Below, piece by piece: positions 15,786-23,348 of a stretch of 51,068 nt of DNA. The notes beneath the pieces are model-generated. The model did no database searches and had not been told where the DNA came from. It saw only the letters and a list, made by a program, of their open reading frames with translations. Position 1 is the first letter of the stretch. The number at the start of each line of letters is the position of its first letter. The position numbers and the translations under genes are program-made. Origin of the DNA: a virus; IMG/VR virus record IMGVR_UViG_3300009436_000032, positions 1-51,068 of that record. One strand, written 5' to 3'.

Positions 15786-17317
15786 TACTTTATTTTTACA
15801 ATATATTTATGTAATTCTTTATGTTTACTAATAAAAGGTAGTAATCTGTATTTAAAATCTAACCTTAACCTATCCATAGCCTCATCTGATTTACCTCTAC
15901 TAACACTTTCATAGTGATAACATACAGCATTACCCATAAATAAGTTATTCTTACCCTTTAAAATACATTCTAAGTTTAATTCAACATCCTCAAAACATTC
16001 TATATAAGCTTCATTAAAACCACCTATTGAATTAAATAGACTTTTACTCATTAATAAAAAAGCCGCTGTATTACCAATAACTTCACCAAAATCTTTATAA
16101 TTATAGTTACTACCTAAACCTAAGTGTGTGAAAGATAAAGAATTATATTTATTAAGTGTACTAACAATACCAGCATGTTGAATTTTATTATTTTTATAAT
16201 GTAATCTTGCACCGACAGTACCCACAGTTTTTTTGTTTTTTTGGTAAACTAAAACCATATTAGTTATCGCATCATTTATTAATTCAATATCATTATTACA
16301 AAATAATAACAATTCACAATCACTTGATGTGTGATATTTAACTACGTCATTATTTATTTTAGCAAAATTATAAAAATCATACATAACAAGTTTGATATTA
16401 ATTTCATAACTCATCATAACTATAAACTCTTTGATGGATTTTATTTCTTCATTAGTTGAACCAGTATCTGCAATAATTACCTCTAGATTTTTATAATAAC
16501 TTTTATGTGTTATGGATTTAACACAACTAAATAATAAATCTAAATTACCTTTAGTTGGTATTATTACATTAACCTTTGGTTCTGACTTTAATTTAACTAT
16601 TGGGTCATCATATAAAATTTCTCCCTTAATTTCTGTAGGTAATGAATCACCCCATTTTTCTATAAATTTAGTTTTATTATCCAACCAACTTTTATTAGTA
16701 ATACCTATAGATTTATGGGTAATTCTTATATCGAACATAACTCCAACTTTACAACCATTTTTATGGTTTCCAAAGGTAAAATCAATATCATAAAAATGAA
16801 ACCCTTTAACGTTTAAATCAAAATCATATTTTAACCTATTTTTATTAACCACAAAGAAAAGGCCATCTACTACTACTGACTCTAATACCTTATCATCAAA
16901 GTTCTTAGAATAATTAGATGTCCATTTTTTACCTTCGTTAATATGGTTAACTATACCTAACATTAACCCCTTATTAGACCACCAAACACCATCTTTAGAC
17001 ATTTTAGTACTACCAGCTACACCTAAAATTCCGTAATCTGTTTTTTCAAAATGTTTCAATATTTTTTTACCCCATTTTTTGGTATCGAAAAGTATATCAT
17101 CATGGCAAAATACAACAGTATCGTATTTACTACTCACCAAACCTTCAGCATATACTTCGGTTAATGATTTACCACCATTATACCACTTAGAAGAATTATC
17201 TGAATTATTAATAACTTCTATAACTTCATATTCCCACTTTTTAAGACCAATAGTCTCTTTAATGTGTTTTATGAAGTTAGGTTTTGGGGATTTTGTAGAA
17301 AATACAATACTAATCAT
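15785..17317 (-). CDS. Two-domain glycosyltransferase (tandem GT-A domains)
   Basis: 510 residues with two GT-A-like units. The first (about residues 1-240) has ISIVFSTKSP, then DTVVFCHDDILF with the acidic CHDD motif, and GFHFYDIDFTF. The second (about 245-510) begins KVNVIIPTKGNLDLL, has LEVIIADTGSTNE, LLLFCNNDIEL, and ends with GGFNEAYIECFEDVELNLE, the typical GT2 acceptor-site ED motif. Tandem GT2 proteins often build glycan chains with two alternating steps. It is packed between the GT4 gene and the GMP reductase-like gene (3-bp gap), in one operon. The target is unknown. Confidence 0.8.
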   Translation of the reverse strand: MISIVFSTKSPKPNFIKHIKETIGLKKWEYEVIEVINNSDNSSKWYNGGKSLTEVYAEGLVSSKYDTVVFCHDDILFDTKKWGKKILKHFEKTDYGILGVAGSTKMSKDGVWWSNKGLMLGIVNHINEGKKWTSNYSKNFDDKVLESVVVDGLFFVVNKNRLKYDFDLNVKGFHFYDIDFTFGNHKNGCKVGVMFDIRITHKSIGITNKSWLDNKTKFIEKWGDSLPTEIKGEILYDDPIVKLKSEPKVNVIIPTKGNLDLLFSCVKSITHKSYYKNLEVIIADTGSTNEEIKSIKEFIVMMSYEINIKLVMYDFYNFAKINNDVVKYHTSSDCELLLFCNNDIELINDAITNMVLVYQKNKKTVGTVGARLHYKNNKIQHAGIVSTLNKYNSLSFTHLGLGSNYNYKDFGEVIGNTAAFLLMSKSLFNSIGGFNEAYIECFEDVELNLECILKGKNNLFMGNAVCYHYESVSRGKSDEAMDRLRLDFKYRLLPFISKHKELHKYIVKIK

Positions 17318-17320
17318 AAA

Positions 17321-18358
17321 TTATTTATTAAAACGTTTGTAAGAGTTACCTGAAATGATAACTAGTTCTGTGTTGTTTCTAAATTCATCTAATGTTAATG
17401 CACCAGCATAACTCATAGCTGAACGTAAGTAGTGTTCAAAGTTATTAACCCAACCATCAATAGTGTATTCAACTTTTCTAAATCTAACAACACCTTCTGA
17501 TGTTTTAAGTATTTTACTACCCCATTTTTTTTGCACCTCTTTAGTAGACATACCTCTAAATTTTTTATAAACATTACCACCTAACTCATAATATTTATTA
17601 GCACCATTTTGAGTTATTTTAATTTTCTTTAAAATGTAATTTTGCCCACAAGATTCTAAACATTTATTTAAAATACTACCTAACATAACATAATCAGCAC
17701 CTAATGCAATAGCCTTAATGATATCTGAATAAGTTTGCATACCACCGTCAGCTACAATCTTAGCGGGTTTATCTAATTTAGATGATTCACTGTAACATTC
17801 GGCTATTAACGATGCCATAGGGTATCCTACACCCGTTTGTTGGGTTGTTAGACAACCTCCACCATTACCGATACCAACTCGTATTAAATCAGCACCAGCT
17901 TCAGATAACTTAACATAAGTCTTTGGGTTAGCTATATTACCAACCATAAGTGTTAAATCTTCATACTTACTTTTAACATACTTAACAGTGTCAACTAAAT
18001 CTGATATATGACCATTAGCTATGTCTATTAAAATATTTAAATTAGCAGTTTGATTATCAACCATAAACTTATTGTTACAGAACTTATCTTTAAAATCACT
18101 AAGTGAATAAGATGTGAACCCACCTAAGTCTGATTTCTCACCTCTAGGTAAACAAACATTAAGTCCGTTAAAATAAAATAAACCTTCATTATCACTACTA
18201 ACTACAGTATCCATAGGGGCGGTAAATAAAGGTAACATGTCATTATCATCATCAATATTTATTTCAGACCTACTTTTAATACTCGTAAGTGTTTTTGGTT
18301 TAATTAATAAATCGTTAAAATCTAATTTATTTGGACTTCTTAATATATTTTCTTTCAT
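17321..18358 (-). CDS. GMP reductase/IMP dehydrogenase-family enzyme
   Basis: 345-residue TIM-barrel enzyme without CBS domains. It has KLDFNDLLIKP near the start, DIANGH (about 112-117), the nucleotide loop GIGNGGGCLTTQQTGVGYP with the catalytic Cys169, the phosphate-binding ADGGMQTYSDI (about 202-212), GADYVMLGS, and the flap RGMSTKEVQKKWG. TGVGYP and the flap sequence favour GMP reductase (GMP to IMP with NADPH) over IMP dehydrogenase. The active-site loop is slightly unusual (GGGC instead of GSxC). Within the operon it lies beside dUTPase, so a role in remaking the nucleotide pool is likely; a changed substrate, such as a modified guanine nucleotide, cannot be excluded. Confidence 0.8.
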   Translation of the reverse strand: MKENILRSPNKLDFNDLLIKPKTLTSIKSRSEINIDDDNDMLPLFTAPMDTVVSSDNEGLFYFNGLNVCLPRGEKSDLGGFTSYSLSDFKDKFCNNKFMVDNQTANLNILIDIANGHISDLVDTVKYVKSKYEDLTLMVGNIANPKTYVKLSEAGADLIRVGIGNGGGCLTTQQTGVGYPMASLIAECYSESSKLDKPAKIVADGGMQTYSDIIKAIALGADYVMLGSILNKCLESCGQNYILKKIKITQNGANKYYELGGNVYKKFRGMSTKEVQKKWGSKILKTSEGVVRFRKVEYTIDGWVNNFEHYLRSAMSYAGALTLDEFRNNTELVIISGNSYKRFNK

Positions 18359-18363
18359 ATTTT

Positions 18364-18915
18364 TTATTTTACACCAGTAGAACCAAATCCACCTTCACCA
18401 CGTTCCGTTTTTGTTAACTCATCAACTTGTGTAAACTTAAGTGTGGTATTATTAAAAACATTACTTATAACCCCTTGAGCTATTCTATCACCTGGATTTA
18501 TAGTAAAGTCAGTACTTTTATGGTTTATTAATATTACCTTAACTTCACCTCTGTAGTCTGAATCAACAGTCCCAGGAGTATTTAATACTGTAACACCATG
18601 TTTGGCAGCTAAACCACTTCTTGGTCTTACTTGTAGTTCAAAATTAGGTGGTATTTCGAAATATAAACCTGTTGGTATCATAACTATATTATTATCACTA
18701 TTTTTACCAGGGATTGTTATGGGTTCACTTAAATCTGCTCTGAAATCAAAGCCAGCCGCACCATCACTCTCGTATTTAGGTGTTTTATTATTACTTTTAT
18801 TAATAATATTTACGTTAAATTTAAATATTTCTGTTGTATCAGATGGTTTTAAGGTATCATGTAGTGACATACTTGATGCTTTTTCAATTAGTTTTTCAAT
18901 TTCGTCTCTATTCAT
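18364..18915 (-). CDS. dut: dUTPase
   Basis: 183 residues with all five trimeric dUTPase motifs: AGFDFRA (54-60), RPRSGLAAKHGV (97-108), NTPGTVDSDYRGE (112-124), PGDRIAQGV (141-149) and RGEGGFGSTG (172-181). The catalytic Asp and Tyr of motif 3 are present. It hydrolyses dUTP to dUMP, keeping uracil out of DNA and feeding dTMP synthesis. There is an N-terminal extension of about 30 residues (MNRDEIEKLIEKA) that is not part of the fold. It sits 5 bp from the GMP reductase-like gene and 1 bp after the HD-like gene. Confidence 0.97.
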   Translation of the reverse strand: MNRDEIEKLIEKASSMSLHDTLKPSDTTEIFKFNVNIINKSNNKTPKYESDGAAGFDFRADLSEPITIPGKNSDNNIVMIPTGLYFEIPPNFELQVRPRSGLAAKHGVTVLNTPGTVDSDYRGEVKVILINHKSTDFTINPGDRIAQGVISNVFNNTTLKFTQVDELTKTERGEGGFGSTGVK

Positions 18916-18916
18916 A

Positions 18917-19474
18917 TTATTTTTGATTATAAATTGCTATTAAACTAGCTATTTTAATTATTGATGCTAATTTTTCACCTAATGTTTTTAAATCTCTATG
19001 CGTGAAGTCAATATCACTATTGTATATCGCAAAAACTTCCGCTTCAGACAACTTAATCCCAGATGAAAGTGTATAAAACACTGAAGCTTCGCCAGTTTTA
19101 AATGTTAATCTTTCGTCGTTGAATTTAAAATATTCACCCCTATTTTTTATAAACCATTCATTATCTTGTGTTATAAACATATTTGCCTTACCTATTTGAC
19201 TCAATAGTGATACCCTTATTAAATTCTCTAATGGTACTTGTTTATTTTCAGGTAACCCTTCGTTTATTAAAACAGCTTGTTTGGTTGTTTCTAAAATATG
19301 TGAAATTAAACCCCCATCGTATGCATTGTAAAATTTATCACTAGTTGAGCAAGGTGCATTCATAAAACCATCACCTAACATGTCTAATAATTCTTCATTT
19401 ACAACCCCGTACTTTATACCAGTTTGTTTAAATTTTTCTAGATTTTTTAAAATCTTTTCTTTTGTAATACTCAT
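18917..19474 (-). CDS. HD-domain-like protein with altered metal site
   Basis: 185 residues. The segment NAPCSTSDKFYNAYDGGLISHILETTKQA resembles the N-terminal His motif of HD-domain phosphohydrolases (Hx-Y-x-GGL-x-H-T/I). The next metal motif, normally LLHDIGK, is LLSQIGKAN: His-Asp is replaced by Ser-Gln. Residues 100-185 are helical (LSEAEVFAIYNSDIDFTHRD, then ASIIKIASLIAIY). Active HD enzymes cleave nucleotides or cyclic nucleotides; with the metal pair changed this one may bind rather than hydrolyse. It shares the operon with dUTPase and the GMP reductase-like enzyme. Confidence 0.5.
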   Translation of the reverse strand: MSITKEKILKNLEKFKQTGIKYGVVNEELLDMLGDGFMNAPCSTSDKFYNAYDGGLISHILETTKQAVLINEGLPENKQVPLENLIRVSLLSQIGKANMFITQDNEWFIKNRGEYFKFNDERLTFKTGEASVFYTLSSGIKLSEAEVFAIYNSDIDFTHRDLKTLGEKLASIIKIASLIAIYNQK

Positions 19475-19506
19475 AATTTATATTTTAAATTTATACTACA
19501 AATATA

Positions 19507-20796
19507 CTATTTTTCTACTCTAGTTGCAACAACTTCTGATAATTTACCTTGAAGTAAACTTAAATAAAGTTCCCTTCTCTTAGATGTTATAGTTTTCATA
19601 CTGTATTCATCAACAACTGTCTCATGCAACCTTTGACTTAGTTCTTCAACTAATGATGGGTTGTTTATTAATTTCTTCACAGATTTATACCAATCTTTAC
19701 CACTTTTATTAGAGTTAAAGTTATTTATTAATAGAGCGTTACCATCATTAAGTGTTGGTTGCTGACCTTTCTTAGGTTTATCAAAAATATGTTTTAAATC
19801 TAAAGTGTAAGGTCCGAAATTTTGAGCTATAATGGCTTTTTTATGGAAACCAGCTTCAATAACTTTTAATTGTGATTTAACTTTATTAAAAGTATTATCA
19901 GTTAATGGAGCTAAGGAAACATCAAAAAGGTTATAATTATTTGCATATGAATCAATTGATTTTGTCCATACTCTTCTGTAAGGTTCATTTTCGATATCCC
20001 CATATTCACCCTTTTCAAACTTTAATAAGAAATTTTTATATTTATCACTAATTATTTTATAATCATTAGTAAATATTTTTTCATATTTACACCAAACAGT
20101 ATCAATAGGTTTTATTTTTTCTTTTCTACGTTCACCGTTTAATGGGTTTATTATTGTTTTATAACCTCTAGTATCAAAACCACATAAAACCATTTGAATC
20201 TTATCAATTAAACCATCACCTTTAAGTCTACTGGTTAACCCTTCTAGTAATTTTAAATCTTCTAAGTGTGAACTACCACCAAGCCAACCTATTCTAAGTC
20301 TATCTGATTTCTCTGAATTAGGTTGGAATTGTTTTTCGTTAGGGTTTATAGCGTTTGGAATAACTGAAACATTTTTGTTGTATTTACTTATTTCTTTAGC
20401 AAATAAAGGTGTTGTTGTTATAATATTTTCAGCTACTTTAATATTATTAAGTATTTTCTTATCTAAGTTATCACCCTTAATTATAAGATAAAGTGGGTGG
20501 TGTTTACCTGGAGACCAATAATCATCCAAATCCATAATTGTGATAATACCTAAACCTCTAATTCTAGATAAAGTTTCACCTATTTTTTCGTAAGAACCAA
20601 GAGTTCTATGATAATGAATAATATCATATTGTTTTAACCATTCATTATCTTCCAACTTTGGCGAGTAGTCTATATCAATGTGAAATTCTTCTGGGTAATT
20701 AATTTCTAATGAGATGTGTGGGTTTGTTGACCTAAAATAACCAACACCAGTTCTATCACTAGGCACTACCAAAACTTTAATCTTACTATTTTTCAT
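19507..20796 (-). CDS. GT-B glycosyltransferase, operon leader
   Basis: 429 residues, GT4-like. N-terminal KIKVLVVPSDRTGVGYFRS carries the first strand and Gly loop; IIHYHRTLG, IMDLDDYW and VSVIPNAIN follow; LRIGWLGGSSHLEDL starts the second Rossmann domain. Near the end, FDVSLAPLTDNTFNKVKSQL and VIEAGFHKKAIIA supply the donor-binding helix with Glu. The N-terminal part resembles phage GT proteins in which the second domain carries an internal insertion (about residues 205-265). It is the first gene of the operon that runs to PhoH; upstream are a terminator and an A/T-rich leader without a clear host-type -7 box. Confidence 0.8.
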   Translation of the reverse strand: MKNSKIKVLVVPSDRTGVGYFRSTNPHISLEINYPEEFHIDIDYSPKLEDNEWLKQYDIIHYHRTLGSYEKIGETLSRIRGLGIITIMDLDDYWSPGKHHPLYLIIKGDNLDKKILNNIKVAENIITTTPLFAKEISKYNKNVSVIPNAINPNEKQFQPNSEKSDRLRIGWLGGSSHLEDLKLLEGLTSRLKGDGLIDKIQMVLCGFDTRGYKTIINPLNGERRKEKIKPIDTVWCKYEKIFTNDYKIISDKYKNFLLKFEKGEYGDIENEPYRRVWTKSIDSYANNYNLFDVSLAPLTDNTFNKVKSQLKVIEAGFHKKAIIAQNFGPYTLDLKHIFDKPKKGQQPTLNDGNALLINNFNSNKSGKDWYKSVKKLINNPSLVEELSQRLHETVVDEYSMKTITSKRRELYLSLLQGKLSEVVATRVEK

Positions 20797-20848
20797 ATTT
20801 TTAATATTAATTTATTTAATAATACTAAAAATTAATGATAATGTAAAT

Positions 20849-20880
20849 AAAAAGGGGTATAAATATTTATACCCCTTTTT
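20849..20880. terminator. Bidirectional terminator, perfect 22-bp palindrome
   Basis: GGGGTATAAAT (20854-20864) is followed directly by its exact complement ATTTATACCCC (20865-20875), flanked by A and T runs on the two sides. It works on paper in both directions; the genes on both sides read minus, so its job is to end the run from 23287. Confidence 0.85.
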
Positions 20881-20902
20881 ATTTGTTATTAAATGTCAAT
20901 TA

Positions 20903-21490
20903 CTATCTTTTAGTTTTTAACTTACCTTCTTTAATTAATGTGTTAATTGTTTTCTTAATGACACCTTCAGTTAAATTTTTACTATAATCTACAGTTAAGA
21001 ATTCTAATAAAACATCCTTTATTATCCCCCTTAAAACTGTTTCACTAACAGTTATTTTATCATTATTCATAACCACATTTTCATTAATACTATGTGTACC
21101 ACTTGGTTGTTGATAACCCCTACCATGTGCTGAAGGTGTTGGTAGGGGTTTTTCAATTAAATCCTCCATACCTTCTAAACCATGATTTAAACTAACTGGT
21201 TGTGGTGGATTATTTAACATCATTTGTTTAACAGAATCTGGTAATTTAGAATTTTTAATAGCAGACTCATCAATATGAGCCATATTCCTAGTAGGGTCAG
21301 TATAATTCCCAGACACTTGGTGATTACTTGGCATGTTATTTTCACTTAGATAACCATCAGTGTTTTGCCTCAATTTACTTCCATCAAGATTACCACCTTG
21401 AAAGTTGTTATCAGTTTTTATTATTTTTTTAGCATTACTTAAGATACCTTTTAATCTACTTAAGTCAGCTGGCATTGGCATTTGATTCAT
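20903..21490 (-). CDS. Hypothetical probable virion protein, 195 residues
   Basis: The first 130 residues are polar, with many Asn, Pro, Gly and Met (MNQMPMPADLSRLKGIL at the start) and look disordered. The last 65 form a helical pair (TVSETVLRGIIKDVLLEFL, then NLTEGVIKKTINTLIKEG). NLTE|G fits the L-x-E|G prohead-protease site. It is the last gene of the five-gene run starting at 23287 under a late-type box, and a terminator follows. No family is recognised; a head or tail accessory protein is inferred from regulation and neighbours. Confidence 0.45.
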   Translation of the reverse strand: MNQMPMPADLSRLKGILSNAKKIIKTDNNFQGGNLDGSKLRQNTDGYLSENNMPSNHQVSGNYTDPTRNMAHIDESAIKNSKLPDSVKQMMLNNPPQPVSLNHGLEGMEDLIEKPLPTPSAHGRGYQQPSGTHSINENVVMNNDKITVSETVLRGIIKDVLLEFLTVDYSKNLTEGVIKKTINTLIKEGKLKTKR

Positions 21491-21503
21491 AATATTATAT
21501 TTT

Positions 21504-21896
21504 TTAAAACGTTACATAATTTTGTAAGTTACCACCCATCATTGAGCCATCTTTAGGTCCGACATAATCTGGTATATCTTCCCCACCACTTACTTTATTA
21601 ACAGGCTTTTGAAATTTGAAGTTTGTTGCTTCAATTTTACTTATATTATTAACTAATAATGTTTTCCACTTAGCATTTTCAGAATTAGTTCCACCAAATG
21701 CTTGAAAAACCCTTATGATTTGGTTACCCGCCTTACTTGTACCCATACCATAAATAAATACGTATTTTTTAGTTAAGTTATTACCCTTTTTATCGGTATA
21801 CCAAACATTTACAGCGTATTTACCCTCAATAGCATCAATAATACTATTGACATTGTTCTCTAATATAAGGTTTTCATATATATTGTAAAGTTTCAT
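21504..21896 (-). CDS. WYL-like domain protein, possibly virion-packaged
   Basis: 130 residues. It starts MKLYNIYENLILENN, a short amphipathic segment ending in L-E-N that is similar in form to the packaging peptide proposed for the 2800 gene. The rest (about 18-90), DAIEGKYAVNVWYTD, KKYVFIYGMGT, IIRVFQAFGG, AKWKTLLVNNISKIEA, follows the strand order of WYL domains (short SH3-like ligand-binding fold, I-Y, then P, then W, then R/I). The C-terminal 35 residues are Gly/Pro-rich and probably disordered. WYL domains usually sense nucleic acids or ligands in regulators; one without a DNA-binding part in a virion-type run is unusual. Confidence 0.45.
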   Translation of the reverse strand: MKLYNIYENLILENNVNSIIDAIEGKYAVNVWYTDKKGNNLTKKYVFIYGMGTSKAGNQIIRVFQAFGGTNSENAKWKTLLVNNISKIEATNFKFQKPVNKVSGGEDIPDYVGPKDGSMMGGNLQNYVTF

Positions 21897-21909
21897 AATT
21901 AGTTTTTTA

Positions 21910-22245
21910 TTAACCTATAGTAACTTGACCAATATTTGATGATGTGTCAGGTGCGGTATAATATTGGTCTGGAGTGAAACCCCATGTAGAACCATTGTTA
22001 GCATATGCAGCTAATCTACCAGAACCACCATATGTTGGATTACCGTTAATATCGTAATCACCACCACCATTATATGTGTCTAAGAAAGTACCAGTACCTT
22101 TACCTTTAACAGGTGTAAGTTGGTCAGATAAAGCCTTAGTGTGTGTTGCTGTATAGTTGTTAGCACCATCTTCATTATTATAACTATTAATAGTTAATAA
22201 TGTGTCTCTAGTTGCTATTGCTGCTTGTTCTAATTTATTACTCAT
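21910..22245 (-). CDS. Small Gly/Asn/Thr-rich protein, 111 residues
   Basis: The N-terminal 40 residues are probably helical (MSNKLEQAAIATRDTLLTIN). The rest is Gly, Tyr, Asn and Thr-rich (YNGGGDYDINGNPTYGGSG), low-complexity and typical of virion surface or decoration proteins. It lies 13 bp before the WYL-like gene and 19 bp after the 147-residue gene in the late-type run. No family is recognised. Confidence 0.5.
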   Translation of the reverse strand: MSNKLEQAAIATRDTLLTINSYNNEDGANNYTATHTKALSDQLTPVKGKGTGTFLDTYNGGGDYDINGNPTYGGSGRLAAYANNGSTWGFTPDQYYTAPDTSSNIGQVTIG

Positions 22246-22264
22246 AATTGTTTTTTTATTTGTT

Positions 22265-22708
22265 TTATTTATCCATGTACTCTATTAAATACTTTATTTC
22301 ATTTAATTCCAAACTTATTGACTCATAATATTGAACCCTATTGTTTTCAATTTGGTCAGAAACTTTACTGTGTTTACCACTTGATGTTAATTTAACACCT
22401 TTATTAACACCAGCAACTTCAGTATCTTTACCGTCCTTAGTGTGTGTTTTTTTAAAAGCATTAGGTGTACTATCATCACCAGCCCTCATTTTAGTCCTTT
22501 TTGAACTATCGATTCTTTTTATCTCTTCTTCATACTTTTTAGTAATCCAGTCAAGAGCTTCAGATTCTTCTTTAGATAAATTATCTTTATTGTCTAACCT
22601 TGATTTAATAGTGGTTAAATTAGTTCCAGAAATCTTATCACCTAAATATTTCTTAGCTGAAGGATTTGTTACCACGTAATCTTTATTTATTAAATCTAAA
22701 TTTGGCAT
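22265..22708 (-). CDS. Hypothetical protein, 147 residues
   Basis: Charged protein, Lys, Asp and Ser-rich, with a helical middle (NLSKEESEALDWITKKYEE) and a helical end (QYYESISLELNEIKYLIEYM). The segment between (about residues 70-115) has many Lys, Thr and Gly and may be flexible. Its ATG directly abuts the TAG of the upstream gene. Nothing identifies a family; it is assigned to the virion run by position only. Confidence 0.5.
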   Translation of the reverse strand: MPNLDLINKDYVVTNPSAKKYLGDKISGTNLTTIKSRLDNKDNLSKEESEALDWITKKYEEEIKRIDSSKRTKMRAGDDSTPNAFKKTHTKDGKDTEVAGVNKGVKLTSSGKHSKVSDQIENNRVQYYESISLELNEIKYLIEYMDK

Positions 22709-23287
22709 CTATATTGATTTTTTTATTATTTCTTTATAAATATCTGGTATTGAGTTTAAATCTACATTTTTAACAACATAATCCATAATCATACCTAATT
22801 CTTTACCATTAATACTACTACTATTAATTGAATCAACAAATGATTTAGTTTTATTTATAACCATCGGTTTAGCTAATTCATTAATATCTGGTATATTATT
22901 ATCGTTAACATCTGAATAGTTATTATCATCAACCGTTTCACCATACTTAGATTCGAACATACCTTTTAATTTACCCTTAGTACTTTCTGCAAGTCCACCC
23001 ATGGATGATACAGTACCTGAATTCCAACCAAAGAAATTAGCCGCAGTATTCTTAGTCTTACTGACAAAATCATCACCTGTTTGGTCCACACCCTTTTTAA
23101 AATCAGATTTATCATCAAATGCTTTACCTGTATCTGTTTTAACCTCATCATTTGGTTTGTGTGGTATATCACCACCGAAATCACCATTAGGTTCAAACAA
23201 CTCTTCAACACCCTCTTTATCCTTTAAATTTGATTCTTTAGCTTTACGCTTGTATTTCTTGTCAAATTCTTTCTTAGAAAATTTCAT
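22709..23287 (-). CDS. Hypothetical protein, 192 residues, first gene of late-type run
   Basis: Starts with a basic segment (MKFSKKEFDKKYKRKAKESN), then an acidic, Gly- and Asp-rich middle, and ends with helical segments (GKELGMIMDYVVKNVDL). A middle piece, TKNTAANFFGWNSGT, could be amphipathic. It is transcribed from the minus-strand member of the divergent late-type boxes at 23296-23339. No family is recognised. Head or neck accessory roles are possible. Confidence 0.5.
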   Translation of the reverse strand: MKFSKKEFDKKYKRKAKESNLKDKEGVEELFEPNGDFGGDIPHKPNDEVKTDTGKAFDDKSDFKKGVDQTGDDFVSKTKNTAANFFGWNSGTVSSMGGLAESTKGKLKGMFESKYGETVDDNNYSDVNDNNIPDINELAKPMVINKTKSFVDSINSSSINGKELGMIMDYVVKNVDLNSIPDIYKEIIKKSI

Positions 23288-23295
23288 AAATATAC

Positions 23296-23309
23296 TTTTA
23301 TTATAAATA
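23296..23309 (-). promoter_or_regulatory. Late-type box, minus-strand member of divergent pair
   Basis: On the minus strand TATTTATAATAAAA ends 8 nt before the ATG at 23287. The identical 14-mer on the plus strand (23326) ends 9 nt before the ATG at 23349, so the two promoters mirror each other. Confidence 0.6.
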
Positions 23310-23325
23310 TAATGAAATATTGTAA

Positions 23326-23339
23326 TATTTATAATAAAA
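23326..23339 (+). promoter_or_regulatory. Late-type box, plus-strand member of divergent pair
   Basis: TATTTATAATAAAA ends 9 nt before the ATG of the S74 fibre gene at 23349. Together with 23296-23309 it forms an inverted repeat with 16 nt between the copies. Confidence 0.6.
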
Positions 23340-23348
23340 TAGATAAAT

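Noticed and set aside
20854-20875. TATAAATATTTATA as a late promoter pair
   Set aside because: It is the centre of a strong hairpin with T run, and the nearest gene starts on the minus strand 58 bp away without the usual spacing; a terminator explains it.
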